DNA from: Paenarthrobacter sp. PH39-S1
GTDB lineage: Bacteria > Actinomycetota > Actinomycetes > Actinomycetales > Micrococcaceae
Direction: 5' to 3'
DNA length: 64,000 bases
Assembly: GCF_030063245.1 (NCBI RefSeq)
Contig: NZ_JASISR010000011.1
Coordinates: 39,886-103,885, forward strand
Part shown: piece by piece, positions 17,872 through 26,277 of the stretch
How positions within the stretch are numbered: the first letter of the stretch is position 1
Layout: every line of letters starts with the position of its first letter
Translations under genes and position numbers: made by a program
Notes under the pieces: generated by a model
Told to the model about the DNA's origin: nothing
Seen by the model: the letters and a program-made list of their open reading frames with translations, nothing else
Database searches by the model: none

Positions 17872-18837
17872 CTAAAGGTCCAAAACGAGCCGTTTACCCT
17901 TGCAGCGCGAGACGCAGATCATCATGGTATCCCCGGCCAGTCGCTCGTCCTCCGAAAGCAGGCTGTCCCGGTGATCGATCTCGCCGCTGACCACCGCTGT
18001 CTCGCAGGTACCGCAAATGCCCTCTTGGCAGGAGCTGAGCACCGGCAGGCCGGCGCCTTCCAGTGCCTTCAGGACGGTGGTTCCGGCCGGCACTTCGACT
18101 TCGGAGCCATCGGACAGCTCCACGGTGAAATCGTGGTCTCCGTCCACCACCGCCGCAGCAGCACCGGCGTCCGCCGGGTCCGGGACAAACCGCTCAAAGT
18201 GAAACCGGGAGGCGTCCGCCCAGGCCCCGGTCATGGACTGGATGATCTTAAGCAGCGGCCCCGGTCCACAGGTGTAGAGATGGAATCCGGCGCCGGGCTG
18301 GTGAAGCAGCTCCGCCAGCGGGAAAAGCCCGCTTTCATCGTCGGCATGGATGTGGACGCTGCCGCCGTAGGCCTCCAGCTCGTTAAGGAATGCCATGCTG
18401 TTCCGGCTGCGGCCCAGATACACCAGGCGCCAGGGCACACCGGTCTCCGCGGCCCTGCGGATCATCGGCAGGATCGGGGTGATGCCGATGCCGCCGGCGA
18501 TGAACAGGTATTCGGGGGCCGGCACCAGCGCGAAGTTGTTCCGCGGTGGACGGACTTGGACCTTGGTGCCGGGCCGCAGCTCATCATGGACAAAGGCAGA
18601 GCCACCGCGTCCGGCCGGTTCGCGCAGCACGGCGACACGCCAGTCCGCCTGGCCGGTTTCCGAACACAGGGAGTACTGGCGCATCACCCCGTTGGGCAGC
18701 ATTAGATCCACGTGCGCCCCGGGCTCCCACTGCGGCAGCTCCCCGCCTAAGGGGCACTGGAGCGTCAAGGAGACCACGCAGTCCGACTCCCGGCTGATGC
18801 TGCTGACGTTAACGTCGAAGAACTCTGCTGTTTTCAT
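17872..18837 (-). CDS. PDR-type ferredoxin reductase (VanB-like oxygenase reductase)
   Basis: This 321-residue electron-transfer protein is ordered like phthalate dioxygenase reductase: a flavin domain (MRQYSLCSE for FMN or FAD), an NAD domain (LFIAGGIGITPILPMIRRA; YTCGPGPLL) and a C-terminal plant-type [2Fe-2S] ferredoxin with Cys near 270, 275, 278 and 308 (CQEGICGTCE). It passes electrons from NADH to a terminal oxygenase. The obvious partner is the Rieske oxygenase at 22137-23198, at the other end of the same minus-strand gene series, separated from it by transporter genes. That arrangement strongly suggests one catabolic operon. Confidence 0.92.
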   Translation of the reverse strand: MKTAEFFDVNVSSISRESDCVVSLTLQCPLGGELPQWEPGAHVDLMLPNGVMRQYSLCSETGQADWRVAVLREPAGRGGSAFVHDELRPGTKVQVRPPRNNFALVPAPEYLFIAGGIGITPILPMIRRAAETGVPWRLVYLGRSRNSMAFLNELEAYGGSVHIHADDESGLFPLAELLHQPGAGFHLYTCGPGPLLKIIQSMTGAWADASRFHFERFVPDPADAGAAAAVVDGDHDFTVELSDGSEVEVPAGTTVLKALEGAGLPVLSSCQEGICGTCETAVVSGEIDHRDSLLSEDERLAGDTMMICVSRCKGKRLVLDL

Positions 18838-18881
18838 TGCTTTACTTTCGGTCGTCGGGGCCGGTGGCCATCGGCTGCCCG

Positions 18882-19667
18882 CTACTCGGAGAGCACTGAT
18901 GCCAAGAAAGACTTGGTGCGCTCATTATGGGGATTGGTGATGACGTCGCGGGCCGGTCCCTCTTCAACTACGTGTCCGCCGTCCATGAAGATCACCCGGT
19001 CCGCCACATCCCGGGCGAAATTCATCTCGTGGGTGACGACGACCATGGTCATGCCGGACTGTGCGAGGTCCTTCATCACCTTGAGCACCTCGCCCACCAG
19101 CTCAGGGTCCAAGGCGGAGGTCGGCTCGTCGAAAAGCATGAGCTTAGGCTCCATGCACAATGCCCGGGCGATGGCCACGCGCTGTTGCTGACCACCGGAG
19201 AGCTGCCGCGGGTAGGCGCCGGCTTTGTCGCCCAGCCCCACTTTTTCCAGCAGCCGCAATGCGCGTTCGGCCGCCACCGACTTCTTTTCCTTGCGCACCA
19301 ACCGTGGAGCCTCGATCAGATTTTCCACGACGGTCATATGCGGGAACAGGTTGAACTGTTGGAAGACCATGCCGATGTCGGTGCGTTGGCGGCAGATGTC
19401 CTTGTGGCTCTGTTCGTGGAGCTTCGTGCCTTTGAGGTCATAGCCGACGATCCTGCCGTCGACCCACATCCGCCCGCCGTCGACTGTTTCCAAGTGGTTG
19501 ATGCAGCGCAGGAAAGTACTCTTCCCGGAACCGGAGGGACCAATCAGGCAGATCACTTCACCGGAGGCCACCTGCAGGTCGATTCCTTTGAGGACCTCGA
19601 GGGACCCGTAGCTTTTGCAGATCGCATCCGCCTTGATCATCGGCTCCAGTGTTGTTTGTGCCGTCAT
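18882..19667 (-). CDS. Polar amino acid ABC transporter, ATP-binding protein
   Basis: The 261-residue GlnQ/HisP-type ATPase starts at MTAQTTLEP (ATG at 19667), which overlaps the permease stop by ATGA. It contains Walker [10 protein letters not shown], the Q-loop region [13 protein letters not shown], the signature [15 protein letters not shown], Walker [15 protein letters not shown], and the H-loop VVVTHEM. It energises import through the permease at 19664 with the lipoprotein at 20618. A longer open frame upstream lies within the permease gene and is not coding. Confidence 0.95.
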   Translation of the reverse strand: MTAQTTLEPMIKADAICKSYGSLEVLKGIDLQVASGEVICLIGPSGSGKSTFLRCINHLETVDGGRMWVDGRIVGYDLKGTKLHEQSHKDICRQRTDIGMVFQQFNLFPHMTVVENLIEAPRLVRKEKKSVAAERALRLLEKVGLGDKAGAYPRQLSGGQQQRVAIARALCMEPKLMLFDEPTSALDPELVGEVLKVMKDLAQSGMTMVVVTHEMNFARDVADRVIFMDGGHVVEEGPARDVITNPHNERTKSFLASVLSE

Positions 19668-20614
19668 GGCCGTCCGCCTTTCAGGGAGAGCGCATCGTGG
19701 GTGCGGAAGAACTTCTTTAGCTGCTGCAGGGGTGTGGGCGGCAGGGCCCGCTGGTTGCCGCGGGCGTAACGGCGTTCCAGGTAGTACTGGCCGACGGTCA
19801 ATACGGACGTAATGAGCAGGTACCACAGGCTGGCAACTATCAGCATGGGTATCGTTTCGAAGGTACGCGCGTAGATGACCTGGGCCGAGTACAGCAGCTC
19901 GGGCACCGAGATGACGCTGACCAATGAGGTGGCTTTGAGCATCCCGATGGTTTCATTGCCGGTGGGCGGGATGATGACGCGCATGGCCTGCGGCAGCACT
20001 ATCCGGCGCATGGTCTGCATCCGGGTAATCCCGAGTGCCTCGGCCGCCTCGATCTGCCCGTTGTCCACGGATAGAATGCCGGCGCGGACAATCTCGGACA
20101 TATACGCGCCCTGATTCAGGCCCAGTCCCAGAATGGCCGCGGTCATTGGTGTGATCAGTTGATTGGCGTCCAGATGGATGCCGGGGATGCCCAGGGTGAT
20201 GACCGGGTATAGCGCCGCCAGGTTGAACCAGAACAGCAGCTGCACCAGGACCGGTGTGCCCCGGAAAAAGTTCACGTAGCCAAATGCCGCCGTGCGCACC
20301 ACCGGGTTGGTTGACAGCCGCATCACGGCGAAGATGACGCCGAGCACGGTGCCGATCACCATGCTGATGGCCGTCAGTTCAAGCGTAATTAGGATCCCCC
20401 TGCCGATGGACACCTCGCTGAGGTAGAGCACGACGACGTCCCAGCCGAAGTGGGGATTCGTCAGGACAGAGCGCAGGAACAGTCCCGCCACGGCCAGGAT
20501 GACGACGGCGGACACCCAGCGGCCGGGATGCCGGGCCTTGACGACGGTGTAGGCGTCGCCTGACGGCTCCGCCGTTGCCGCCGGAGCCGTCAGGGTCGCT
20601 GAATCTTCCTTCAT
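19664..20614 (-). CDS. Polar amino acid ABC transporter, permease
   Basis: This 316-residue inner-membrane protein is of the HisMQ type. After a cytoplasmic head of 30 residues it has about five hydrophobic helices. The amino acid permease motif is [19 protein letters not shown], and the EAA loop for ATPase contact is [22 protein letters not shown] single permease probably works as a homodimer. It starts 3 bases after the binding-protein stop and overlaps the ATPase gene, so the three are translationally linked. The substrate class is an amino acid or an amino-acid-like compound. Confidence 0.94.
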   Translation of the reverse strand: MKEDSATLTAPAATAEPSGDAYTVVKARHPGRWVSAVVILAVAGLFLRSVLTNPHFGWDVVVLYLSEVSIGRGILITLELTAISMVIGTVLGVIFAVMRLSTNPVVRTAAFGYVNFFRGTPVLVQLLFWFNLAALYPVITLGIPGIHLDANQLITPMTAAILGLGLNQGAYMSEIVRAGILSVDNGQIEAAEALGITRMQTMRRIVLPQAMRVIIPPTGNETIGMLKATSLVSVISVPELLYSAQVIYARTFETIPMLIVASLWYLLITSVLTVGQYYLERRYARGNQRALPPTPLQQLKKFFRTHDALSLKGGRP

Positions 20615-20617
20615 CGC

Positions 20618-21550
20618 TTACTTCTTATCCAGTACGTCGGAGGTCACCAGAACGCTGTCCGGAAGGCCCCATTTGCTGCTGATGCCGCGGTAGAAGGTGC
20701 TGTCGAGGACATCCCGGGTGGCTTCCGTGACGGCGTCCTTCAGCCCGGAATCCTTGGCCAGCGCCAGCCCCACGGGGGCCGGGTCGTAGTCCTTGCCCTT
20801 GGCCAACTCGAACTTATTGCCGGCCAGTTTGCTCTGGTAGGCCAATGAGGTGCTGTCCGCCACCACTCCATCGACGCGCCCGGACGTCAGGGCGAGATTG
20901 GCCTCGGTTTGCGCGGGGAAGTTCTGCACCTCGATAGCCGCCTTTCCGCTTGCGGTGCATTCCTTGGAGAAGGACGGAATCAGTTCCATGGACTGGATGG
21001 ACCCCTTCTGCCCGGCAATCTTCTTGCCGCACATCGACGTCGGATCCATCGTGATGTTCTGTGGGTTTCCGGCCATGACGGCAACACCGGAACCACCGTT
21101 GATGTACTGGACAAAGTCAACAATTTTCTCGCGCTCGGGCGTGATCGAGTAGGCCGAAAGGGCCATGTCGTATTTGCCCGATGCCAGTCCGGGCAGGATG
21201 GTGTCGAAGGTTCCGGCCACATGTTCCGCCTTCAGCCCCAGAGCTGCGGCGACGGCGTCGGAAAAGTCGACATCCCAGCCGATGATGGTCTTATTGTCCG
21301 TATCGAAGTACTCAAACGGGGCGTAGGTGGGGTCGGACGCGACTCGCAGGACCCCGGCCGAACGGATGCTCTCGGGCAGCAGATCCCGGGCCTTCTGATT
21401 GACTTTGATCTCGGTGATGGACGGCGCTGCGGCCGATGTGTCCACTCCGGAGTTCTTCGGTGCGGCCTCCGAAACGGTGGTACAGGCGCTCATGGACAGC
21501 GCCAGGAGGAGGCAACCGGTCACGAGGATGGATTTGCGGGAAGGATGCAT
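20618..21550 (-). CDS. Polar amino acid ABC transporter, substrate-binding lipoprotein
   Basis: 310 residues from MHPSRKSILV. A lipoprotein signal (LLLALSMSAC, acylated at the Cys near residue 22) is followed by the family 3 solute-binding fold: GVLRVASDPTYAPFEYFDTD, IIGWDVDFSDAVAAALG, VAGTFDTILPGLASGKYDM and ALSAYSITPEREKIVDFVQY. This is the amino acid/opine class. The C-terminal half has a normal hinge and second lobe. An alternative start (MTKGIQ) lies 6 codons upstream. Since it stands between oxygenase and ATPase genes, its ligand is probably the substrate of the Rieske oxygenase or a conjugate of it. Confidence 0.93.
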   Translation of the reverse strand: MHPSRKSILVTGCLLLALSMSACTTVSEAAPKNSGVDTSAAAPSITEIKVNQKARDLLPESIRSAGVLRVASDPTYAPFEYFDTDNKTIIGWDVDFSDAVAAALGLKAEHVAGTFDTILPGLASGKYDMALSAYSITPEREKIVDFVQYINGGSGVAVMAGNPQNITMDPTSMCGKKIAGQKGSIQSMELIPSFSKECTASGKAAIEVQNFPAQTEANLALTSGRVDGVVADSTSLAYQSKLAGNKFELAKGKDYDPAPVGLALAKDSGLKDAVTEATRDVLDSTFYRGISSKWGLPDSVLVTSDVLDKK

Positions 21551-21628
21551 TTGGATACCTTTTGTCATGGGCCGACCTGAATGGTCCGGCAACAGTGTCT
21601 CTGGACGTAATCGACGAAATTTAGTGCA

Positions 21629-21670
21629 GCACCGCGCAGTTTTGACGTGTGCGGCACTGCGCGGTTTTGA
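21629..21670. repeat. Direct repeat between the binding protein and its upstream gene
   Basis: GCACCGCGCAGTTTTGA (21629-21645) and GCACTGCGCGGTTTTGA (21654-21670) differ at 2 of 17 positions and are 25 bases apart. They sit in the 129-base gap before the binding protein gene and may be paired regulator sites or an mRNA processing region. Confidence 0.45.
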
Positions 21671-21679
21671 GGGAACCCG

Positions 21680-22129
21680 TCAGGGTACCCACCGGAGTAC
21701 CTTGGCCTTCGTTGGTGCGAGCGTAATGACCTGCACAGCGGAATCTCCGACGGGCAGCGACAGCCGGAGGGTCTCCGGATCTTCGCCTTCGACGATGAAG
21801 ACATCACCGCGGCGCAGCCACCGTTCCCACGGCCCGTTCTCCGCGGCCACGAGTGCTTCGCCCGTCAATGCCGCCACGATGAGCTGCTCCCCGGCACCGC
21901 GCTGAAATAGGCCGGTGTACCCGCCCTCGTAGCGTGCACTGACCGCGGCAATGTGGCTTTCATCCGCCTCCAGCCTCACAGCCGGTTCCACCGCCGACTC
22001 GTTCAGCTCTATCGTCCAGCGCCACGGGTCGCCACGTTCGGCCGAGTCAGGACAGGCCGCAAGGATCCTCGCACCCGACTCGGCGGAGGTTTCCGCGCCC
22101 AGGGCGTTGGCCCTGATCAGCATCCACAT
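21680..22129 (-). CDS. Conserved hypothetical protein in the Rieske oxygenase operon
   Basis: 149 residues from MWMLIRANALGAETS. I do not recognise a family with confidence. The sequence is acidic and beta-rich, with a pattern near the end (ERWLRRGDVFIVEGEDPE) that resembles the last strands of a single cupin barrel, as in HutD-like proteins, but the typical HutD start is missing. It begins 7 bases after the stop of the Rieske gene, so it is co-translated. It may be an accessory protein for a substrate with limited stability, or a small enzyme acting after the oxygenase. Confidence 0.65.
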   Translation of the reverse strand: MWMLIRANALGAETSAESGARILAACPDSAERGDPWRWTIELNESAVEPAVRLEADESHIAAVSARYEGGYTGLFQRGAGEQLIVAALTGEALVAAENGPWERWLRRGDVFIVEGEDPETLRLSLPVGDSAVQVITLAPTKAKVLRWVP

Positions 22130-22136
22130 ACCGGAC

Positions 22137-23198
22137 CTACCCGTTCCTGGCGGCAGCAGGCTCCAGTCGTGCCGCCTCCTGGACCTGTGGCCGGGCCTGA
22201 TGCTCTTTCTTGAGAAGAGCATTGAAGATGCGCCGGGCCTTGGCCACGCCGCCGTCCTGGGCGATGAGGACGTCATGTTCGCCGTCGGGGCGCGTCTGCA
22301 TACCGATCTCCTGCGCCTCAAGCGCCTCGGCATCTTCGTCCAATACCGTGCCCAGCCCGACGCGCAGTTCCTCGGTGGCCTGTTCATTGTCTACGGCGAA
22401 GTTGCGGCTGAATGCGTAGTAGTACCAGGCATTGTGTTCGTCAATGGGGGTTATACCGTTGAGTACCTTGATCAGGTACCCCTCGTCGCGCGGGCGGCCC
22501 ACACCGGTGATACCGGAGTGCAGTACATGCATATTGGGCACGAAGAACTCGGTGCAGTGGAAGCGGTCGAACAGCCCCCGGGCGTCCATCGTCTCGGCGT
22601 ACAGCGGCGGCGCAGCGACGGACGGCATCAGCCGGTCCACACTGACCACGTTGCCTTCCACCTCAACCGTTATGCCGTGCTCGTAAATGTAGTCATCGCC
22701 CACAGTTGTTTTGTGCAGGAAGGATTCGTGGGTCAGATCCAGCAGGTTATCGTGGATCAGGGAGGCACGGCACTTGAAATGGTAGGAGTGCGTGACGGTA
22801 GCCCACTCGGGGTCGACCATCCAATGCGTGTCCGGCACATCGGCCGGATCGGCCAATTCCGCGTCTCCCGTCCAGACCCAGATCCACCCGTCTTTTTCAA
22901 CGACGGGGTATTTCCGCACTCGTGCACGCTCCGGAACCGTGGTCTGTCCCGGCACCTTGGTGCACACTCCGTCGGCACCGTAGGTGAAACCGTGGTATCC
23001 GCACTCCACCGAATCTCCGATGGTTCGCCCGGCCGAGAGCGGGAACGCCCGGTGGGCACAGCGGTCGGCCAACGCGACTGCTGCATTGTCCTGCGTGCGG
23101 AAGAGCACGATCGGCTGCTCGCAAATGACGCGACGTACCGGTTTGCGGGTCACTTCGTTGGACCACGCAGCCACGTACCAAGTATTTAATACATACAT
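22137..23198 (-). CDS. Rieske non-haem iron oxygenase (VanA/phthalate oxygenase group)
   Basis: 353 residues from MYVLNTWYVAAWSNEV. The Rieske [2Fe-2S] ligands are Cys47-x-His49 and Cys66-x2-His69 (RCAHRAF and ECGYHGF). The catalytic iron site lies in HDNLLDLTHESFLH (His156, His161, with the usual Asp/Asn before it), and the order is that of vanillate O-demethylase-like oxygenases, which demethylate or hydroxylate aromatic acids. It heads the minus-strand operon that ends with the PDR-type reductase. The substrate is unknown; an amino-acid-type ABC transporter between the two suggests an amino-acid-linked or N-containing compound (inference). Confidence 0.92.
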   Translation of the reverse strand: MYVLNTWYVAAWSNEVTRKPVRRVICEQPIVLFRTQDNAAVALADRCAHRAFPLSAGRTIGDSVECGYHGFTYGADGVCTKVPGQTTVPERARVRKYPVVEKDGWIWVWTGDAELADPADVPDTHWMVDPEWATVTHSYHFKCRASLIHDNLLDLTHESFLHKTTVGDDYIYEHGITVEVEGNVVSVDRLMPSVAAPPLYAETMDARGLFDRFHCTEFFVPNMHVLHSGITGVGRPRDEGYLIKVLNGITPIDEHNAWYYYAFSRNFAVDNEQATEELRVGLGTVLDEDAEALEAQEIGMQTRPDGEHDVLIAQDGGVAKARRIFNALLKKEHQARPQVQEAARLEPAAARNG

Positions 23199-23220
23199 TT
23201 CAAGTCTCCTGACTGACGAT

Positions 23221-23235
23221 GTATACAATGTATTC
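23221..23235. promoter_or_regulatory. Putative GntR operator before the Rieske operon
   Basis: GTATAC-AAT-GTATTC. On the other strand it reads GAATAC-ATT-GTATAC, the same half-site and spacing as the perfect palindrome before the M20 gene (24235). It lies 22 bases upstream of the Rieske start, on the side facing the GntR gene. Confidence 0.6.
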
Positions 23236-23387
23236 GAAGTCACAGTCGGGGGTCAAGGGTTTTTTGTTACGCTTACCTTAATTCGTCGCTCCGAGGCGAT
23301 GGGGAGAGTTATCCAGGTCGGTGGCGAAGAAAACCTGAAGCCACGCCAAGATGCCAGAGTTGAACGAACAGAAAGCGGAGGAAGGCC

Positions 23388-24092
23388 TTGGCCGCGCAAC
23401 CTAGAGACGTAAGACCCTTGGCGGTGCGGGTCTACGAACACATCAGCGGCGACATCGTAAGTGGGGTGCTCCCCGCCGGCACGGCCCTGATCCAGGAACA
23501 GGTCGCGGCCCAGTACAGCGTCTCCCGCACTCCTGTCCGGGACGCATTGACACAGCTAACGTTGGAAAACCTGACCACCCTGGTGCCGGGCAGAGGGTAC
23601 ATTGTCAATCAGCTCGACGACCGTGAGATCGCCAATGTCTTCGAAGTCCGCTATGCCCTCGAAACGCTGGCCGTCCGGCGCACCTGCGGTGTCTACACCC
23701 CGCAGCAACTGATCCGCATGAACAGCCTCGTTGAGGAAACCGCGATCATTGATCCGGCGGACAGCCTGGAAATCTTCCGCCTCGGCCGGGCCTTCCATAT
23801 AGCCCTGATGGAGCCCTCCGGCAATGATTTCCTAGTCAATGTGCTCACCTCCATTTGGAACCACCCCGTCCAAAAACGGATCACCCTCACCTACCGCCAG
23901 GGCGCAACCTATCTAGCAAAAGTCGTGCATGACCACCGCGGCATACTGCAGGCGCTAAGGGACAATGATGCGGTGGCCGCCGTCGAGGTGCTGAGCCGGT
24001 GCCATGATGTCAGCGACCCTAACCGGGCGGAATCGCAGTCACAGCCGCAGGAAGCACAGAAGACCTTCGAGCCCGAGGCTGGCGGAAGCTAG
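23388..24092 (+). CDS. GntR family regulator, FCD (FadR) subgroup
   Basis: 234 residues from TTG 23388, with GCGGAGGAAGG as ribosome-binding site. The N-terminal winged helix includes PAGTALIQEQVAAQYSVSRT and PVRDALTQLTLENLTTLVPG. The C-terminal FCD helical domain (residues 85-210) carries the usual Asp/His metal-site pattern (FEVRYALETLAVRR, AFHIALMEPSGND, VVHDHRGILQAL). It lies between the divergent Rieske operon and the M20 amidohydrolase gene, both of which have a GAATAC-type palindrome, and is the obvious regulator of both. The tail after residue 205 is Ser/Gln/Glu-rich. Confidence 0.92.
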   Translation: MAAQPRDVRPLAVRVYEHISGDIVSGVLPAGTALIQEQVAAQYSVSRTPVRDALTQLTLENLTTLVPGRGYIVNQLDDREIANVFEVRYALETLAVRRTCGVYTPQQLIRMNSLVEETAIIDPADSLEIFRLGRAFHIALMEPSGNDFLVNVLTSIWNHPVQKRITLTYRQGATYLAKVVHDHRGILQALRDNDAVAAVEVLSRCHDVSDPNRAESQSQPQEAQKTFEPEAGGS

Positions 24093-24214
24093 ACCCGGCT
24101 CATCCGGCTCGTCCGGCCGCCGTTCCTGACGGGCTTCTTTGCCGCAACCGAGTAGGACCACCGAGCCAGCGCCGCCAAGTCCCGGGCCGGTAGAATTCCT
24201 CATCGTATAATTTG

Positions 24215-24249
24215 TTGATTTGAGGGCAGACACCGAATACTGTGTATTC
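24215..24249 (+). promoter_or_regulatory. Promoter and GntR operator of the M20 amidohydrolase gene
   Basis: TTGATT (24215-24220), 17 bases, TACTGT (24238-24243). The perfect palindrome GAATAC-TGT-GTATTC (24235-24249) covers the -10 box, so bound repressor would prevent transcription. Confidence 0.65.
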
Positions 24250-24277
24250 AAACCGCTCAATCCCCGCCCGATAGAAA

Positions 24278-25504
24278 ATGGTCACAGTGCCTTCACTTCA
24301 GCATGACGCGGACGCCATCCGAGATGAGATCATCGATTTCCGCCGGGCCCTGCACCGCATCCCGGAAATTGGCCTCGACCTGCCGCTGACACAGCGGCTG
24401 CTGCTTGACCGGCTGGAGGACCTTGACGGCTTGGAGATTACCCTGGGCCACCGGCAAAGTGCCGTCACTGCCGTGCTGCGCGGCGGGCGGCTCAGGGAAG
24501 ACGGCACCGCCGGCCCAGTGGTTTTACTGCGGGGGGACATGGACGCGCTTCCGGTCAGCGAGGAGACCGGCCTGGATTTCAGCTCCGAAATTCCCGGATC
24601 CATGCACGCCTGCGGGCACGATATGCATGTGGCCGCCCTCTACGGCGCCGTCCGTGTGCTGCACCAGCGACGGGAGGATCTCTGCGGCGACGTGGTTTTC
24701 ATGTTCCAGCCGGGTGAAGAAGATTACAACGGCGCACGCTTCATGGTTGAAGACGGCGTCCTGGACGCAGCGGGCCGGCGGGTCGAGGCCGCGTTCGGGC
24801 TCCATGTCTTTTCCGGCAAGTTCGACAATGGAGTTTTCTACTCCCGTCCGGGCACGCTCATGGCTGGCTGTGAAGAATTTTATGTCACCGTCAGAGGCGA
24901 GGGCGGACACGGGTCGCAGCCACATCTGGCCAAGGATCCGGTGCCCGTAGCCTGCGAAATGGTGCTCGCCATGCAGACCCTGGTGACGCGCGGTTTCGAC
25001 GTATTCGACCCGGTGGTGGCCACCGTCGGGCGGATCGCGGCAGGTACTCTGGGGAATATCATTCCCGACACGGCAAGTTTTGATCTGACGCTGCGGGTCT
25101 TCTCGTCGGAGAACCGGGACAAGATCGTCGCCGGTGTCCAGCGCCTGTGCCGCGGCATTGCGGATGCCCACGGCATGACGGTGGAGCTCGTGCAGACACC
25201 GGACTACCCCGTCACCGTCAACGCGCCGCAGGAACACCAATACCTGACGGACATCATCACCAAAACCTTCGGAACCGGCAGCTTCCGCGAATTGGATGTG
25301 CCGATGACGGGTTCGGAGGATTTCTCCCACGTACTGCACGAAGTTCCCGGCGCCTATGTGCTGCTCGGCGCAACTCTCGAGGAGGAACCCCTGAAGGCAG
25401 CTATGAACCATTCTCCCCGCGCTGCCTTCGATGACTCTCTCTTGCCGAAAGCCGCGGCTGTCCTAGCCGAGCTGGCCTTCCAGCGGGCGGACTATTCTGC
25501 CTGA
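24278..25504 (+). CDS. M20D-type amidohydrolase (hippurate / N-acyl amino acid hydrolase-like)
   Basis: This 408-residue metal-dependent amidase belongs to the IAA-amino acid/hippurate hydrolase group. It contains RALHRIPEIGLDL, LLRGDMDALPV, the metal-binding HACGHDMHVA (Cys112, His114), FQPGEEDYNGA (Glu147-Glu148), HVFSGK, the dimer-domain entry GGHGSQPH, and GSEDFSHVL near the end. Such enzymes release an amino acid from N-acyl or N-aroyl conjugates. It is not the allantoate amidohydrolase type (M20 AllC lacks this CGHD form). Control by the neighbouring GntR, together with the Rieske and amino acid transport genes, suggests cleavage of an imported aromatic-amino acid conjugate (inference). 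Confidence 0.9.
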   Translation: MVTVPSLQHDADAIRDEIIDFRRALHRIPEIGLDLPLTQRLLLDRLEDLDGLEITLGHRQSAVTAVLRGGRLREDGTAGPVVLLRGDMDALPVSEETGLDFSSEIPGSMHACGHDMHVAALYGAVRVLHQRREDLCGDVVFMFQPGEEDYNGARFMVEDGVLDAAGRRVEAAFGLHVFSGKFDNGVFYSRPGTLMAGCEEFYVTVRGEGGHGSQPHLAKDPVPVACEMVLAMQTLVTRGFDVFDPVVATVGRIAAGTLGNIIPDTASFDLTLRVFSSENRDKIVAGVQRLCRGIADAHGMTVELVQTPDYPVTVNAPQEHQYLTDIITKTFGTGSFRELDVPMTGSEDFSHVLHEVPGAYVLLGATLEEEPLKAAMNHSPRAAFDDSLLPKAAAVLAELAFQRADYSA

Positions 25505-25530
25505 GTCCCGGGTGGGGATAGATTAGCGCT

Positions 25531-26277
25531 ATGGCATGGGCGGGGACAGCGGACTCCGGAACAGCGCAAGCTTCAGATGCGCAGGTCAGCAGGGACATGA
25601 CCGGGACGACGACGGCGGTCCTGCTGGCCGCGGGTGCCGGCCGCCGGTTGGGCCGGGGCCCGAAGGCCCTCCTTGCGTTCCGGGGAACAACGCTGGTTGA
25701 GCATCTGGCCGGCGTGCTCCGCGCGGGCGGCTGCCGGGACGTCGTCGTCGTACTGGGCGCGGATGCTCAGCTGGTCCGGTCCCGCACCGATCTGCGGTCC
25801 TACCGGATCCTCGAGAACCCGCGCTGGGCGGAGGGCATGAGCACCTCGTTCCGGCTGGGCATCGGCGCTGCCCATCCCGGGAACCACGTGCTGGTGGCGC
25901 TCGTGGATCAGCCCGCACTCACCGCTGCGACGGTGACCCGACTGCTGGAGGCGCACCGGGGCGGAAGGGTGACCGCCGCCGGGTACATCCCCTCCCCCGA
26001 AAGCGCGCCCGCCAACAGTGCTTCCAGCGACAGCCCGTCCTCTCACGGCGCATCCCCGGACAGTGCGTCCTCCTGCAGCGCAGCGGTCCTGCAGCGCGGG
26101 CATCCGGTCCTTTTCGATTCATCTCTGGCCCGGCAGGCGGCTGCTGTAGCGTCCGGAGACTCTGGCGCCCGTACTTTCCTGCGGACCAACCCAGGGCTAG
26201 TGGATCTGATCGACTGCTCGGACCAGTCCGACGGTGCCGACGTTGACACCGTCGCGGGCCTGCATCTGCTGGGCTGA
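25531..26277 (+). CDS. Molybdenum cofactor cytidylyl/guanylyltransferase-like protein (MocA type)
   Basis: 248 residues. The nucleotidyltransferase motif is AVLLAAGAGRRLGRGPKALL (residues 29-48), followed by VVVLGADAQ, NPRWAEGMSTSFRLG and VALVDQPAL. MocA-type enzymes add CMP to the molybdopterin cofactor used by xanthine dehydrogenase, which fits the convergent xanthine dehydrogenase genes. An in-frame start at 25597 (MTGTTTAV) is equally possible and better matches the family. Residues about 154-184 are a Ser/Ala/Pro-rich insert absent from typical members. The last 81 bases overlap, antisense, the 3' end of the xanthine dehydrogenase gene. Confidence 0.85.
   Translation: MAWAGTADSGTAQASDAQVSRDMTGTTTAVLLAAGAGRRLGRGPKALLAFRGTTLVEHLAGVLRAGGCRDVVVVLGADAQLVRSRTDLRSYRILENPRWAEGMSTSFRLGIGAAHPGNHVLVALVDQPALTAATVTRLLEAHRGGRVTAAGYIPSPESAPANSASSDSPSSHGASPDSASSCSAAVLQRGHPVLFDSSLARQAAAVASGDSGARTFLRTNPGLVDLIDCSDQSDGADVDTVAGLHLLG

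Noticed and set aside
21680-22129. HutD-family call for the small protein in the Rieske operon
   Set aside because: Only the last strands fit; the conserved HutD beginning and core are missing.
24278-25504. M20 protein as allantoate amidohydrolase (AllC)
   Set aside because: Motifs HACGHDMHVA and FQPGEE are of the M20D hippurate/IAA-amino acid hydrolase type, and the gene has its own GntR operator rather than the purine motif.
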